Assembly (NCBI RefSeq): GCF_014266025.1
Contig: NZ_JACMYC010000008.1
Span: 1 to 64,000 of the forward strand
DNA from: Nocardioides deserti
GTDB lineage: Bacteria > Actinomycetota > Actinomycetes > Propionibacteriales > Nocardioidaceae
Reading direction: 5' to 3'
DNA: 64,000 nucleotides
The notes under the pieces are model-generated. The model made no database searches. It saw only the letters and a list, made by a program, of their open reading frames with translations, and was not told the DNA's origin. The translations under genes and the position numbers were made by a program. Shown in pieces: positions 46,708 to 55,375 of the stretch (positions are counted from its first letter, which is position 1; the number at the start of each line of letters is the position of its first letter).

Positions 46708-47877
46708 TCAGGGGGTCGAGAGGTCGGCCGCGCCGGTGAGGACGCGGGCGAGGGACTGCTCGGCGGCACCTAGGGCGGCGGCGCGGAGGTCGAGGGTGCC
46801 GAGCCGGAGCTCGGGGCGGACCTGGACGTCGGAGGCCAGCCGCGCGTCGAGCACGCGGCGGGCCGGGCCGAGGACGAGCTCGCCGAGCGGCACGAAGTAC
46901 CCGCCGAGCACCACGACCGCCGGGTCGAGGACGCCGGCGAGGATCGCCAGCCCCAGGCCGAGGTCCTCGCCGACCCGCTCGACGGTGGCGCGGGCAGCCG
47001 GGTCGTCGGCGGCGCGGGCGGCGACGGCCTCGGCGGTCGTCAGCGGGGTGTCGAGCTCGGCCATGCCGAGCGCGTCGAGCACGGCGAGCAGGCCGATCGA
47101 GGCCTCCCAGCAGCCGCGGCGGCCGCAGCCGCACGGGGCGGTCGGGTCGCCGACCGGCATGTGGCCGACCTCGCCGGCGAAGCCCGCGCCGCCCTGGACG
47201 AGCTGCCCGCCGACGACGATGCCGGCGCCGATGCCGACGGTGCCGGTGAGGTAGAGCGCGTGGTCGACGCCGCGGGCGGCGCCGTGGTGCGCCTCGGCGT
47301 ACGCCGCGCAGTTGGCGTCGTTGACGACGCGGACGTTGGCGGGTGGGCACCCGAGCGCCGCGGCGACGTCGGCGACCAAGGAGTCGCCGCGCAGGGGGAG
47401 GTTCGGGGCCCAGGCGACGGTGCGGTCGTCGTCGCGCACGAGCGCGGGGACGGCGACGGTGGTGCCGAGCAGGCGACCCGGGTGGGCGGCACGGACCTCG
47501 GCAGCCAGCGCGAGGAGCACGTCGAGGCGGTCCTCCCCGGCCGGCCGGGACTCGCTGGTGAGCACGTCGCCGGCGAGGTCGACGACGACGGCCGAGACGT
47601 AGTCGACGTTGAGCTCCAGCCCGAGGCCGACGTGGGAGCCGGGGCGGAGCGAGAGCGGCCGGCTGGGGCGGCCGCGGGCGGGAGCAGCGGGGACGTCGTC
47701 GACGACCGCCTCCACGACGGCGCCGGCCTCCTCGAGGTCGGCGACGATCGCGCCGACGGTCGCCTTGGCCAGCCCGGTGCGCTGCGCCAGCCCGGCCCGC
47801 GAGGCGGGTCCGAGCCGGCGCAGCGCCTGCAGCACGGCCGCGGTGTTCGCGCGGCGCAGCTGCCCAGTGGTGCTCAT
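46708..47877 (-). CDS. Second ROK-family repressor, distal gene of the xylBA operon
   Basis: This 389-residue ROK protein has a winged helix (RAGLAQRTGLAKATVGAIVA, residues about 27-46) and the zinc motif CGCGRRGCWE near residues 257-266. It follows xylA by 26 bp on the same strand, so it is expected to be co-transcribed with xylBA and to act on that promoter. It resembles the plus-strand ROK protein only in family features, so the two are not a recent duplication. A neighbouring sugar could be its ligand instead of xylose. Confidence 0.88.
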   Translation of the reverse strand: MSTTGQLRRANTAAVLQALRRLGPASRAGLAQRTGLAKATVGAIVADLEEAGAVVEAVVDDVPAAPARGRPSRPLSLRPGSHVGLGLELNVDYVSAVVVDLAGDVLTSESRPAGEDRLDVLLALAAEVRAAHPGRLLGTTVAVPALVRDDDRTVAWAPNLPLRGDSLVADVAAALGCPPANVRVVNDANCAAYAEAHHGAARGVDHALYLTGTVGIGAGIVVGGQLVQGGAGFAGEVGHMPVGDPTAPCGCGRRGCWEASIGLLAVLDALGMAELDTPLTTAEAVAARAADDPAARATVERVGEDLGLGLAILAGVLDPAVVVLGGYFVPLGELVLGPARRVLDARLASDVQVRPELRLGTLDLRAAALGAAEQSLARVLTGAADLSTP

Positions 47878-47903
47878 GGGTGCAGGAGTGTCCGACCGGG
47901 TGG

Positions 47904-49070
47904 TCAGCGCACGCCGTACAGGTGCTCGAGCGCGAGCTGGTCGAGGTGCTCGGTCGCGGCGCCCTGCTGCGCGAGGACCTCCGGGTCCGGGAGCTCCCAT
48001 TCGAGGAGGCCCTGCCAGCCCTCGCCCTCGCCGAGCGAGGGCTGCGCGAGGTCGGGGAGCTTGGCGGCCTCGAGCGCCTCCTGCACCTCCGGGTCGGCGC
48101 GGAACGCCTTCACCTTCTCGCGGAGGATGAGGTAGTTGCGCATGTTGGCCGCGGCCGAGACCCAGACCCCGGCCTCGTCCTCGATGCGCGCGGGCTTGTA
48201 GTCGAAGTGGACCGGGCCGTCGTAGCCGCCCGCCAGCAGCGCGTCGACCACCCAGAAGGCGCCGCGCACGTTGCCGGCGCCGAAGCGGAGGTCCTGGTCG
48301 TACTTCGGACCGTTCTGGCCGTTGAGGTCGATGTGGTACAGCTTGCCGGCCCACATCGCCTGGGCGTAGCCGGCGGCCGCGTTCATGCCGGCCATCTCCT
48401 CGTGCCCGATCTCCGGGTTCACGCCGACCAGCTCGGGGCGCTCCAGCTCGTTGATGAACGCCAGCGCGTGGCCGATCGTCGGGAGCAGGATGTCGCCGCG
48501 GGGCTCGTTCGGCTTCGGCTCGATCGCGAAGCGCAGGTCGTAGCCCTGGTCGACGACGTACTGGCCGAGGACGTCGAAGGCCTCCTTCATCCGGTCCAGC
48601 GCGACGGCGGTGTCCTGCGACGCGCCGTACTCCGCGCCCTCGCGGCCGCCCCAGGCGACGTAGACCTTCGCGCCGAGCTCGGCGGCCAGGTCGACGTTGC
48701 GCATCACCTTGCGGATCGCGAAGCGGCGGATGTCGCGGTCGTTGTTGGTGAAGCCGCCGGCCTTGAAGACCGGGTGGCTGAACAGGTTGGTGGTCGCGGT
48801 CGTGACGACCAGGCCGGTGTCGGCGAGGCCCTTCTTGAACCGGTCGATGATCTGCTGGCGGGTCGCGTCGTCGCTGCCGAACGGGATGACGTCGTCGTCG
48901 TGGAAGTTCACGCCGTAGGCGCCGAGCTCGGCGAGCTTCTCCAGCGCGTGCACGGTGTCCATCGGCGGGCGGGTGGCGCCGCCGAAGGGGTCGACGCCCT
49001 GCCAGCCGACGGTCCAGAGGCCGAAGGAGAACTTGTCCTCCGGGGTGGGGGTGGGGATCTCGATGCTCAT
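47904..49070 (-). CDS. xylA: Xylose isomerase
   Basis: This 388-residue TIM-barrel enzyme converts D-xylose to D-xylulose. Catalytic and metal-binding stretches are [11 protein letters not shown] (His at about 54), [13 protein letters not shown] (Glu at about 181), [12 protein letters not shown] (about 216-227) and LYHIDLNGQ (Asp at about 245). The length is that of the class I Actinobacteria/Streptomyces type. GGAAGG stands before ATG 49070. It lies between xylB (53 bp upstream) and the second ROK gene. Confidence 0.96.
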   Translation of the reverse strand: MSIEIPTPTPEDKFSFGLWTVGWQGVDPFGGATRPPMDTVHALEKLAELGAYGVNFHDDDVIPFGSDDATRQQIIDRFKKGLADTGLVVTTATTNLFSHPVFKAGGFTNNDRDIRRFAIRKVMRNVDLAAELGAKVYVAWGGREGAEYGASQDTAVALDRMKEAFDVLGQYVVDQGYDLRFAIEPKPNEPRGDILLPTIGHALAFINELERPELVGVNPEIGHEEMAGMNAAAGYAQAMWAGKLYHIDLNGQNGPKYDQDLRFGAGNVRGAFWVVDALLAGGYDGPVHFDYKPARIEDEAGVWVSAAANMRNYLILREKVKAFRADPEVQEALEAAKLPDLAQPSLGEGEGWQGLLEWELPDPEVLAQQGAATEHLDQLALEHLYGVR

Positions 49071-49123
49071 GCGGGTGCCTTCCGAGGGGTGGGTGAGGTC
49101 GGGAGCTGGGTGGGAGAGCGGGT

Positions 49124-50506
49124 TCAGGTGCGGTCGCGGAGCTCGGCGTAGCGGGCGCGTACGTCGGGGGTCGGGTCGGCCTCGAAGGTCGCGGCGTCGG
49201 CGAGGGTCCAGGCCGGCAGCTCGCCGGTGAGGGCCCAGGCCGCCTGTCGGGCGGCGCCGAGCGCGACGTACTCCCCGGTCGGCGGGAGGACGACCGGCTG
49301 GCCGAGGACGGCCGGGGCGAGCGCGCGGACGGCGGGCGAGCGAGTCGCACCGCCGACCATGAGGATGCGGCGCGGCTGCTGGCCCATGGCGGCGACGAGG
49401 TGGTCGACGGCGTCGGCCAGCGAGCACAACAGCGCCTCGAAGGCGGCGCGGGCGAGGTCCTGGCGGGTGGTGCGCGGGGTCAGGCCGGCCCAGGTGCCGG
49501 TGGCCTGGGGCCGGTTGGGGGTGCGCTCGCCGCCGTAGTAGGGCAGCAGCGTGACCCCGTTCGCGCCGGCGGGCGCCGCGAGGGCGAGGTCGGCGAGCTG
49601 GGCGTGGTCGACGCCGAGCCATCGAGCCTGCAGGTCCAGGACCTGCGCGGCGTTGACGGTCGCGACGAGGGGGAGGAATCCGTCGTGAGCGTCGGCGAAC
49701 CCGGCCACCGCGCCGCTGCCGTCGGCCACGGGCACCGGGCTGACCGCGCAGGCCACGCCGGACGTGCCGATCGAGATGAGCACGTCACCGGTCTCGAGCC
49801 CGAGACCGAGGGCAGCGGCCGCGTTGTCGCCGGTGCCGCCGGCCAGCACGGCGCCGGTAGCGGTCTCGCCGGCGGCCGTGCCCGGCGCGACGAGGCGGGG
49901 GAGCGTGAAGGGCCGGCCCAGCGCGGCCTCGGCGAGGTCGGGGCGCCAGGTGCCGTCGGGGGTGCCGAAGTAGCCGGTGCCCGAGGCGTCGCCGCGGTCG
50001 GTGAACGGCTCGGTGCCGGGCGCGGCGACGTGGGCGGAGAGGTAGTCGTGGGGGAGCAGCACCCGCGCGACGCGGGCGGCGTTGTCCGGCTCGGCGTCGC
50101 GCAACCAGCGCAGCTTGGTGGAGGTGAACGACGCGACCAGCACGCTGCCGATCGCGTCGGCGCACGCCTGCGGGCCGCCCATCTCGGCGATGAGCTCGGC
50201 GGCGGCGGAGGCGGAGCGGGTGTCGTTCCACAGCAGCGCGTCGCGGACCGGCTCGCCGGACTCGTCGAGGGCGACCATGCCGTGCTGCTGGCCGCCGATC
50301 GCGACCGCCTCGGCCCGCTCGGCGCCACGGCCGCCGTCGAGGCCGGCCACCGCCTCGTCGTACGCCGACAACCAGGCGCGCGGGTCGACCTCCGTGCCGG
50401 GCGGGTGGGGCACGGAGCGGCTGTCGACGACGGTGCCGTCGGTGGCGTCGACGAGCAGCGCCTTGGTGGACTGGGTCGAGGTGTCGACGCCGAGGACGAG
50501 GGTCAC
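49124..50506 (-). CDS. xylB: Xylulokinase
   Basis: This 460-residue FGGY-family kinase phosphorylates D-xylulose. Marks are [18 protein letters not shown] (residues 3-20, ATP loop), [12 protein letters not shown] (about 72-83), LLWNDTRS (about 93-100), the catalytic Asp in [12 protein letters not shown] (about 225-236) and [14 protein letters not shown] near 385-398. It is first in the xylBA-ROK operon. GTG 50506 is leaderless: a full -35/-10 pair ends 6 nt before it. Confidence 0.95.
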   Translation of the reverse strand: MTLVLGVDTSTQSTKALLVDATDGTVVDSRSVPHPPGTEVDPRAWLSAYDEAVAGLDGGRGAERAEAVAIGGQQHGMVALDESGEPVRDALLWNDTRSASAAAELIAEMGGPQACADAIGSVLVASFTSTKLRWLRDAEPDNAARVARVLLPHDYLSAHVAAPGTEPFTDRGDASGTGYFGTPDGTWRPDLAEAALGRPFTLPRLVAPGTAAGETATGAVLAGGTGDNAAAALGLGLETGDVLISIGTSGVACAVSPVPVADGSGAVAGFADAHDGFLPLVATVNAAQVLDLQARWLGVDHAQLADLALAAPAGANGVTLLPYYGGERTPNRPQATGTWAGLTPRTTRQDLARAAFEALLCSLADAVDHLVAAMGQQPRRILMVGGATRSPAVRALAPAVLGQPVVLPPTGEYVALGAARQAAWALTGELPAWTLADAATFEADPTPDVRARYAELRDRT

Positions 50507-50541
50507 CCGGCTATTAAGTACGACACTCGAACTAAAGTCAA
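50507..50541 (-). promoter_or_regulatory. xylB promoter with candidate ROK operator
   Basis: On the minus strand TTGACT (50541-50536), a 17-nt spacer, CTTAAT (50518-50513) and a 6-nt gap lead to GTG 50506. The spacer and -10 hold an imperfect dyad, AGTTCG-agtgt-CGTACT. It differs from the xylF dyad, consistent with a different ROK repressor. This is the most AT-rich stretch nearby. Confidence 0.65.
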
Positions 50542-50819
50542 CGGCCCGGCGTGACGGAGATCTCCGAGGTCCACCGGTAGGTGCCGTCCGGGACCCGCCC
50601 GGAGCCACTCCTCCTCGCCGGGCCTGAAGCCGCGCACCAGGAACGGGTGGTCGAGGTCCCGGCGACCCGGGGCAGGCCGAGCGCGACGTCGCGCCAAGCG
50701 CCCTCGGCGTCGCGCACACGCAGGCGGTGCACCCGCGCGCCGAGGGTCGCCAGCGTGAGGCGCAGGTCGTCGCTGCCCAGCTCCAGCGGCTGCTCGGTCG
50801 GATCCTCGCGGTCGGTCAC
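50538..50819 (-). pseudogene. Decayed mutarotase-like (aldose 1-epimerase) remnant
   Basis: The first 55 residues (LRLTLATLGARVHRLRVRD, DVALGLP) look like the start of an aldose 1-epimerase. After that, LDHPFLVRGFRPGEEEW is found in another frame, and the end (DGTYRWTSEISV) returns to the first frame. At 93 residues it is a third of the usual ~300, so I infer a large internal deletion plus frameshifts. A TACCGT hexamer 8 nt before GTG 50819 survives. Its position before xylB suggests it once was a xylose mutarotase in the operon. An intact small protein is less likely. Confidence 0.5.
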
Positions 50820-50837
50820 GACCGCCGACGGTAGGTC

Positions 50838-51314
50838 TCAGGCGGGGTACTGCCCGCCGACGGGCCCACGCAGCGCGCGGTAGCCCGCGAAGCCGAGCGC
50901 GAGCATCGCGATGCCGAGACCGAGGTGCAGCCAGTTGTCGGCGTCGTTGAGCGGCACGAAGTTGGCGTCGCTGTGGTGGTCGACCGCCAGGCCGTAGGCC
51001 CAGAGCGCGAGGTAGACGAGCCCGCCGATGACGAGGTACGCCGCGGACGCAGTCGCCTTGCGCGCGACCGCCAGGCCGACGACGCCGAACAGCACGTGCA
51101 CGAGGTTGTGCAGGACCGAGACCTGGAAGATGCCGAGCAGCTCGGCGCGGGACTCGTGGCCGGCGAAGGTCATCTCGTCGTAGTTCGTGGTGATCCCCGG
51201 GATGAACCCGGCGATGCCGACGAGCAGGAAGCCGGCGCCGACGGCGAGGGCGGCGGTGCGGAGGAACGGCACGCCCGCGGGCGGTCCGGTCGGTCCGGTG
51301 TGGGTGGCGTCCAT
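50838..51314 (-). CDS. DUF4383 membrane protein
   Basis: This 158-residue protein has four transmembrane helices (about residues 18-38, 62-82, 90-110, 126-145) and the DUF4383 features LGIFQVSVLHNLVHVLFGVVG and NWLHLGLGIAML with in-membrane His residues. GGAGC lies 5 nt before ATG 51314. The function of the family is unknown; such genes are common in soil actinobacteria. It is divergent from another small membrane protein gene; the 156-bp gap between them has no gene. Confidence 0.8.
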   Translation of the reverse strand: MDATHTGPTGPPAGVPFLRTAALAVGAGFLLVGIAGFIPGITTNYDEMTFAGHESRAELLGIFQVSVLHNLVHVLFGVVGLAVARKATASAAYLVIGGLVYLALWAYGLAVDHHSDANFVPLNDADNWLHLGLGIAMLALGFAGYRALRGPVGGQYPA

Positions 51315-51470
51315 GAATTGCTCCTGGGTGCGTCAGGGGAAGGGTCGCCGAGGGAAGTACCCGCAGCGGCGTGAGACGAGACGGCGGGGGTCGGGACGTG
51401 CGGCGCGTGTGCGGAAGCGCCGGGTGGGCACCGCGACGGTGACGGCACGACTGCTCCGGGAGGACACGAG

Positions 51471-51947
51471 ATGGCACAGCTGGTGCTGGGGCTGTGGGTC
51501 CTGACCGCCTTCGGCGGCGCCTACATGTTCAGCTTCACCCTCGGCGCGGCCCGGTCGCGGGCCGAGGCGGAACCCGGACAGCTGACGACGACGCTGCCGC
51601 CGCTGTCGCTGTTCGTGCACCCGCTGTTCGGCCTCGCGGGCCTCGGCCTCTGGATCGCCTACCTCGCCGCCGGCCAGCAGTCGCTGGCGTGGATGACGCT
51701 CGCGGTGTTCATCGCCGGCGCGGGCATCGGCGACGTGCTGCTCGTCAAGACGCTCAAGGGGCGCAAGGACGCCGAGCCGACGGTCGAGGACCGCATCCCG
51801 ACCGCCGCGATGGCCATGCACGGCATCTCCGCGGTCGCGCTCATCGGCGCCGTGCTGCTCGTCTGCCTCGGCGTGGACAGCCAGGCCGGCGACGACGACG
51901 CCGACTTCGGCGACACCCGCGCCCCGCTCGTGGAGGTGCACCGGTGA
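51471..51947 (+). CDS. Small membrane protein of unknown function
   Basis: This 158-residue protein has about four hydrophobic segments (LVLGLWVLTAFGGAYMFSF at the start, then near 48-66, 75-92 and 116-134) and an acidic cytoplasmic or periplasmic tail (DDDADFGDT). GGGAGG stands 7-8 nt before ATG 51471. Its stop overlaps the start of the DUF3140 gene (GTGA), so the two are coupled. No known domain recognised. Confidence 0.75.
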   Translation: MAQLVLGLWVLTAFGGAYMFSFTLGAARSRAEAEPGQLTTTLPPLSLFVHPLFGLAGLGLWIAYLAAGQQSLAWMTLAVFIAGAGIGDVLLVKTLKGRKDAEPTVEDRIPTAAMAMHGISAVALIGAVLLVCLGVDSQAGDDDADFGDTRAPLVEVHR

Positions 51948-52282
51948 CCGCCGAGGGGCTCGACGAGGTCTGGGACGACTGGAAGGAGGCGGTCAACATG
52001 ACCGCCTCCGAGCTCGAGAAGTGGCTCGACACCGACGAGTCGAGAGCCGTCGGGCAGAAGTCCGGAGGCAGCGGCGAGTCGACCGGCCACAAGTCCGGCA
52101 AGCGGATCGTCGAGATCCTGCGGACCAACAAGGGCGACCTCACCGACGACGACGTCGCCCACATGCGCAAGGTCGTCGGCTACGTCCACCGCCACCTCGC
52201 GCAGGGGCCGGACAAGGACGTCGAGCACAGCGACTGGCGCTACTCGCTGATGAACTGGGGCCACGACCCGACCAGGAAGTAG
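51944..52282 (+). CDS. DUF3140 protein
   Basis: This 112-residue soluble, highly charged protein shows the DUF3140 pattern: NMTASELEKWLDTDESRAVG, then KSGKRIVEILRTNKGDLTDDD and HMRKVVGYVHRHLAQGP with a terminal SDWRYSLMNWGHDP. The family is predicted to be DNA-associated but has no proven role. GTG 51944 overlaps the previous stop. Only 9 bp separate its stop from the convergent kynureninase stop. Confidence 0.85.
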   Translation: MTAEGLDEVWDDWKEAVNMTASELEKWLDTDESRAVGQKSGGSGESTGHKSGKRIVEILRTNKGDLTDDDVAHMRKVVGYVHRHLAQGPDKDVEHSDWRYSLMNWGHDPTRK

Positions 52283-52291
52283 CGGGCCGGT

Positions 52292-53527
52292 TCAGGCCAG
52301 GTCGGCGAGCGCTGCCGCGATCGCGTCGATCCCGCGCTCGACCTCGGCGAAGCTCGTGCTCAACGGCGACAGCCCGATCCGCAGCCCGGCCGGCGGGCGG
52401 AAGTCGGGGACGACGCCCTGCTGCCACAGGCGGGCGGTCACCTCGCGGAACGCCGGGTGCTCGAGCATCACGTGCGCGCCCCGGTCGGCCGGGTCCCGCG
52501 GGCTCGCCAGGCGGACGTCGTACGCCGCCAGCCGATCATCGGCCAGCGCGACGGCGTGCTCGGTCAGGGCCATCGCCTTGGCGCGCACCGCCGGCATGCC
52601 GGCCTCCTCGAGCAGGTCGAGCATCGCCTGCAGCGGCTGCATCGCGAGCACCGGCGGGGTGCCCGTGAGGATCCGGCGGATGCTCGGAGCCGGCTCGTAG
52701 GACGGGCCCATCGCGAACGGGTCGGCGTGGCCCATCCAGCCCCACAGCGGCTGCTGCACGTCGGGCAGCAGGTCGGCGCGCACGTAGGCGAAGGCGGGGG
52801 AGCCGGGGCCGCCGTTGAGGTACTTGTAGGTGCAGCCGACCGCGAGGTCCGCGCCCCACGCGTCGAGCGCGACCTCGACCGAGCCGGCGGAGTGGCTGAG
52901 GTCCCAGACGACCAGTGCGCCGGCGTCGTGGACCAGGTGGGTGACGGCCGGGCCGTCGGCGACGTGGCCTGAGCGGAACGCCACGTGGCTGAGCAGCACG
53001 AACGCGGTGTCGTCGCCGAGCACCGGCGCCAGGTCGTCGACGGTCACGCCGCCGTCCGGGTCCGCCTCGACCCAGCGGATCGTCAGGCCGCACTCGCCGG
53101 CGACGCCCTCGAGGAGGTAGCGGTCGGTCGGGAAGTTGTCGCGGTCCACGACCACCTCGCGGCGGTCCGGCCGGGCGGCCGCCGCCGCGCGCAGCAGCTT
53201 GTAGAGGAGCACCGACGTCGAGTCGCCCACCACGACCTGGCCCGGCGCCGCGCCCAGCACGACCCGGCCCAGCCGGTCGCCCACCCGCGTCGGCTCGTCC
53301 ATCCACGCCTCGTCCCAGCTGCGGATCAGCCGGTCGCCCCAGGCGCCCTCGACGAACGCCGTCAGCCGCTCCGCGACGTCCGCGACCGGACGGCCCAGCG
53401 AGTTCCCGTCGAGGTAGGCCACCACGGCCGGGTCGTCGGCGCCGACGAAGCGGGAGCGGTACGCCGCCAGCGGGTCGCGCGCGTCCAGCTCGGCCGACGT
53501 CGGCCGCCTCGTGCTCGCCGCGGTCAC
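52292..53527 (-). CDS. kynU: Kynureninase
   Basis: This 411-residue PLP enzyme splits kynurenine to anthranilate and alanine. Key stretches are YLDGNSLGRP (about residues 38-47), DRDNFPTDRYLLEG (about 125-138), VVWDLSHSAGSVEV (about 199-212) and the PLP lysine in CTYKYLNGGPGSPAF (about 227). GTG 53527 overlaps the tryptophan dioxygenase stop (GTGA). Together they give tryptophan to anthranilate, apart from formylkynurenine formamidase, which is not in the window. Confidence 0.94.
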   Translation of the reverse strand: MTAASTRRPTSAELDARDPLAAYRSRFVGADDPAVVAYLDGNSLGRPVADVAERLTAFVEGAWGDRLIRSWDEAWMDEPTRVGDRLGRVVLGAAPGQVVVGDSTSVLLYKLLRAAAAARPDRREVVVDRDNFPTDRYLLEGVAGECGLTIRWVEADPDGGVTVDDLAPVLGDDTAFVLLSHVAFRSGHVADGPAVTHLVHDAGALVVWDLSHSAGSVEVALDAWGADLAVGCTYKYLNGGPGSPAFAYVRADLLPDVQQPLWGWMGHADPFAMGPSYEPAPSIRRILTGTPPVLAMQPLQAMLDLLEEAGMPAVRAKAMALTEHAVALADDRLAAYDVRLASPRDPADRGAHVMLEHPAFREVTARLWQQGVVPDFRPPAGLRIGLSPLSTSFAEVERGIDAIAAALADLA

Positions 53528-54375
53528 GCGCGCACCTCGCCGCGCACGGCGTACAGCTCGGGGAAGAAGGTCAGGTCGAGCGCCTTGCGCAGGAAGCCGA
53601 CGCCGGAGGAGCCGCCGGTGCCGCGTTGGAAGCCGATCGTGCGCTGGACCGTGCGCAGGTGGCGGAAGCGCCACTCCTGCAGGTTGTCCTCGAGGTCGAC
53701 GAGGTCCTCGCACGCCTCGTAGAGGCCCCACGGCAGGTCGCGCTCCTCGTAGACACGGCGGAAGAGCGGGACGAGGTCCTCGCGGAACGCCCACGGCTCG
53801 CGGACGTCGCGCTCGAGCACGTCGGCCGGCACGTCGAGGCCACGGCGGGCGAGCAGGCGCAGGAACGCGTCGTACAACGTCGGCTCCTCCAGGAGCGTGG
53901 TGAGCAGGGCGTGCGCCTCCGGCTCGGACTCGAAGACCTTGAGCATCGCCGCGGACTTGTTGCCGAGGACGAACTCGACGGCGCGGTACTGGTGGGACTG
54001 GAAGCCCGAGCTGCTGCCGAGCGCGCCGCGGAACTCGGCGTACTCCCGTGGGGTCAGCGTCGCCAGCACCGACCACTGCTGGATGAGCGTGCGCTGGATG
54101 GCCTTGACCCGGGCCAGGCACTTCAGCGCCGGCTCGAGCCGGTCGGCGTCCATCAGCGCGCGGGCCTCGCGGAGCTCGTGCAGGACCAGCTTGAGCCACA
54201 GCTCGGAGGTCTGGTGCTGGACGATGAACAGCATCTCGTCGTGGTGCTCGGGGACGCTGCGCGGGTGCTGGGCGGAGAGCAGCCGCTCGAGGTCGAGGTA
54301 GCGGCCGTAGCTCATCGCGCCGTGGAAGTCGGTGCGGACGCCCTCCTCGAGAGGTCGCTCCGGGGTGCCGGTCAT
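53524..54375 (-). CDS. kynA: Tryptophan 2,3-dioxygenase
   Basis: This 283-residue haem dioxygenase makes N-formylkynurenine. Seen are FHGAMSYGRYLDLERLL (residues about 18-34), IVQHQTSELWLKLVLHEL (about 51-68; His for substrate contact), GALGSSSGFQSHQYRAVEF (about 116-134) and the C-terminal half FRHLRTVQRTIGFQRGTGGSSG (about 238-259, split here as FRHLRTVQRTIGF and GTGGSSG) with the haem-ligand His. ATG 54375 is leaderless: TACGGT on the minus strand ends 6 nt upstream. First gene of kynA-kynU. Confidence 0.95.
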   Translation of the reverse strand: MTGTPERPLEEGVRTDFHGAMSYGRYLDLERLLSAQHPRSVPEHHDEMLFIVQHQTSELWLKLVLHELREARALMDADRLEPALKCLARVKAIQRTLIQQWSVLATLTPREYAEFRGALGSSSGFQSHQYRAVEFVLGNKSAAMLKVFESEPEAHALLTTLLEEPTLYDAFLRLLARRGLDVPADVLERDVREPWAFREDLVPLFRRVYEERDLPWGLYEACEDLVDLEDNLQEWRFRHLRTVQRTIGFQRGTGGSSGVGFLRKALDLTFFPELYAVRGEVRA

Positions 54376-54381
54376 GCGGCG

Positions 54382-54387
54382 ACCGTA
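54382..54387 (-). promoter_or_regulatory. Leaderless -10 element for kynA
   Basis: The minus strand reads TACGGT 6 nt before ATG 54375. Confidence 0.5.
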
Positions 54388-54420
54388 TCCCGGCCGCGGG
54401 CCTCGTCACGGGCGCTCCCT

Positions 54421-54491
54421 CGTCGACGGCTCCCTCGGCGCAGCACGCCCCCAGAGTGCTGCGCGGCCTCCCCGGCTGGGAGCCGTCGACG
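54421..54491 (-). terminator. Nested hairpin between the HemK-like gene and kynA
   Basis: CGTCGACGGCTCCC (54421-54434) pairs exactly with GGGAGCCGTCGACG (54478-54491). In its loop GCGCAGCAC (54438-54446) pairs with GTGCTGCGC (54456-54464). It lies after the minus-strand methyltransferase gene and 34 bp upstream of the kynA -10. Confidence 0.7.
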
Positions 54492-54534
54492 CCGGTCGTC
54501 CTCCCCGTTCCGCCGGGTGGTTGAAACGTCCACC

Positions 54535-55326
54535 TCAGGCGGTCTGGACCGCGCCCGCGACCGCGCCGGTCACGGTGCCCGTGACGGCGCAGCCGTCGAC
54601 CTCGTCGTCGGTGACCACCTCGACGGCGAGCCCCGCGGCGCGGAGCAGGTCCGCCGACCGCGCGGCCTGGTGCCGCCCGGTCTCGACCAGCACGGTGGCG
54701 CCGGGCGACAGCCACGGCCCGGCCTCCTCGGCGACCCGGCGCTGCACGGCGAGCCCGTCGTCGCCGCCGTCGAGGGAGACCCGGTGCTCGTGGTCGCGCG
54801 CCTCGGGCGGCAGCAGCGTGAGGTCGCCGCTGGGGACGTACGGCGCGTTGGCGACGAGCACGTCCACGCGGCTGCGCAGGTGGTGGGGGAGCGCCCCGAA
54901 GAGGTCGCCCTCGTGGACCGTCGCCGGCGGCAGGTTGCTGCGCGCGCAGGCGACGGCCGCGGGGTCGACGTCGGAGGCGTGCACCTCGACGTCGGGCCGC
55001 GCCGCCCGGACGGCCGCGGCGACCGCGCCGGTGCCGCAGCACAGGTCGACGACGACCGCTCCCGGGCCGGCCGCCTCGGCCGCGCGCACCGCGAGCCGCA
55101 CCAGGAGCGTCGTACGCCGCCGCGGGACGAAGACGCCCGGCGCGACCGCGATCCGCAGCCCCGCGAACTCCGCCCAGCCGAGCAGCTGCTCCAGCGGCGT
55201 GCCGGCGGCCCGGGCTCCGACGAGGCGCTCGAGCTCGGCCTCGTCGACGGCCGCCTCGACCAGGAGCCGAGCCTCCTCCTCGGCGTACACGCAGCCGGCC
55301 GCACGCAGCCGGGCCACCACGTCCAT
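54535..55326 (-). CDS. HemK/PrmC-like protein N5-glutamine methyltransferase
   Basis: This 263-residue SAM-dependent methyltransferase has an N-terminal helical region with PLEQLLGWAEFAGLRIAVAP, then the SAM loop VVDLCCGTGAVAAAV (about residues 92-106). The catalytic motif reads NAPYVPSGD (about 159-167) where PrmC has NPPY. This variant is known in a family named putative N5-glutamine methyltransferase. Its substrate may be a release factor or another protein. ATG 55326 has GCAGG about 9 nt upstream; ATG 55335 is an alternative. It is divergent from the OYE gene and might share its KstR-type operator. Confidence 0.85.
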   Translation of the reverse strand: MDVVARLRAAGCVYAEEEARLLVEAAVDEAELERLVGARAAGTPLEQLLGWAEFAGLRIAVAPGVFVPRRRTTLLVRLAVRAAEAAGPGAVVVDLCCGTGAVAAAVRAARPDVEVHASDVDPAAVACARSNLPPATVHEGDLFGALPHHLRSRVDVLVANAPYVPSGDLTLLPPEARDHEHRVSLDGGDDGLAVQRRVAEEAGPWLSPGATVLVETGRHQAARSADLLRAAGLAVEVVTDDEVDGCAVTGTVTGAVAGAVQTA

Positions 55327-55352
55327 GCCGGTCATCCTGCCCGGCACGAGAC

Positions 55353-55368
55353 TAGAACGCGTTACAGT
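55353..55368 (+). promoter_or_regulatory. KstR-type operator over the leaderless -10 of the OYE gene
   Basis: TAGAACGCGTTACA at 55353-55366 fits TnnAACnnGTTnnA, the KstR consensus of cholesterol-degrading actinobacteria. The -10 TACAGT (55363-55368) overlaps its end and lies 7 nt before GTG 55376. Confidence 0.6.
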
Positions 55369-55375
55369 TCCGGCC

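Noticed and set aside
51315..51470. SigB-type promoter GTCT-N16-GGGTAC on the minus strand before the DUF4383 gene
   Set aside because: The -35 match is imperfect and no sigma-B gene is nearby; too weak to list.
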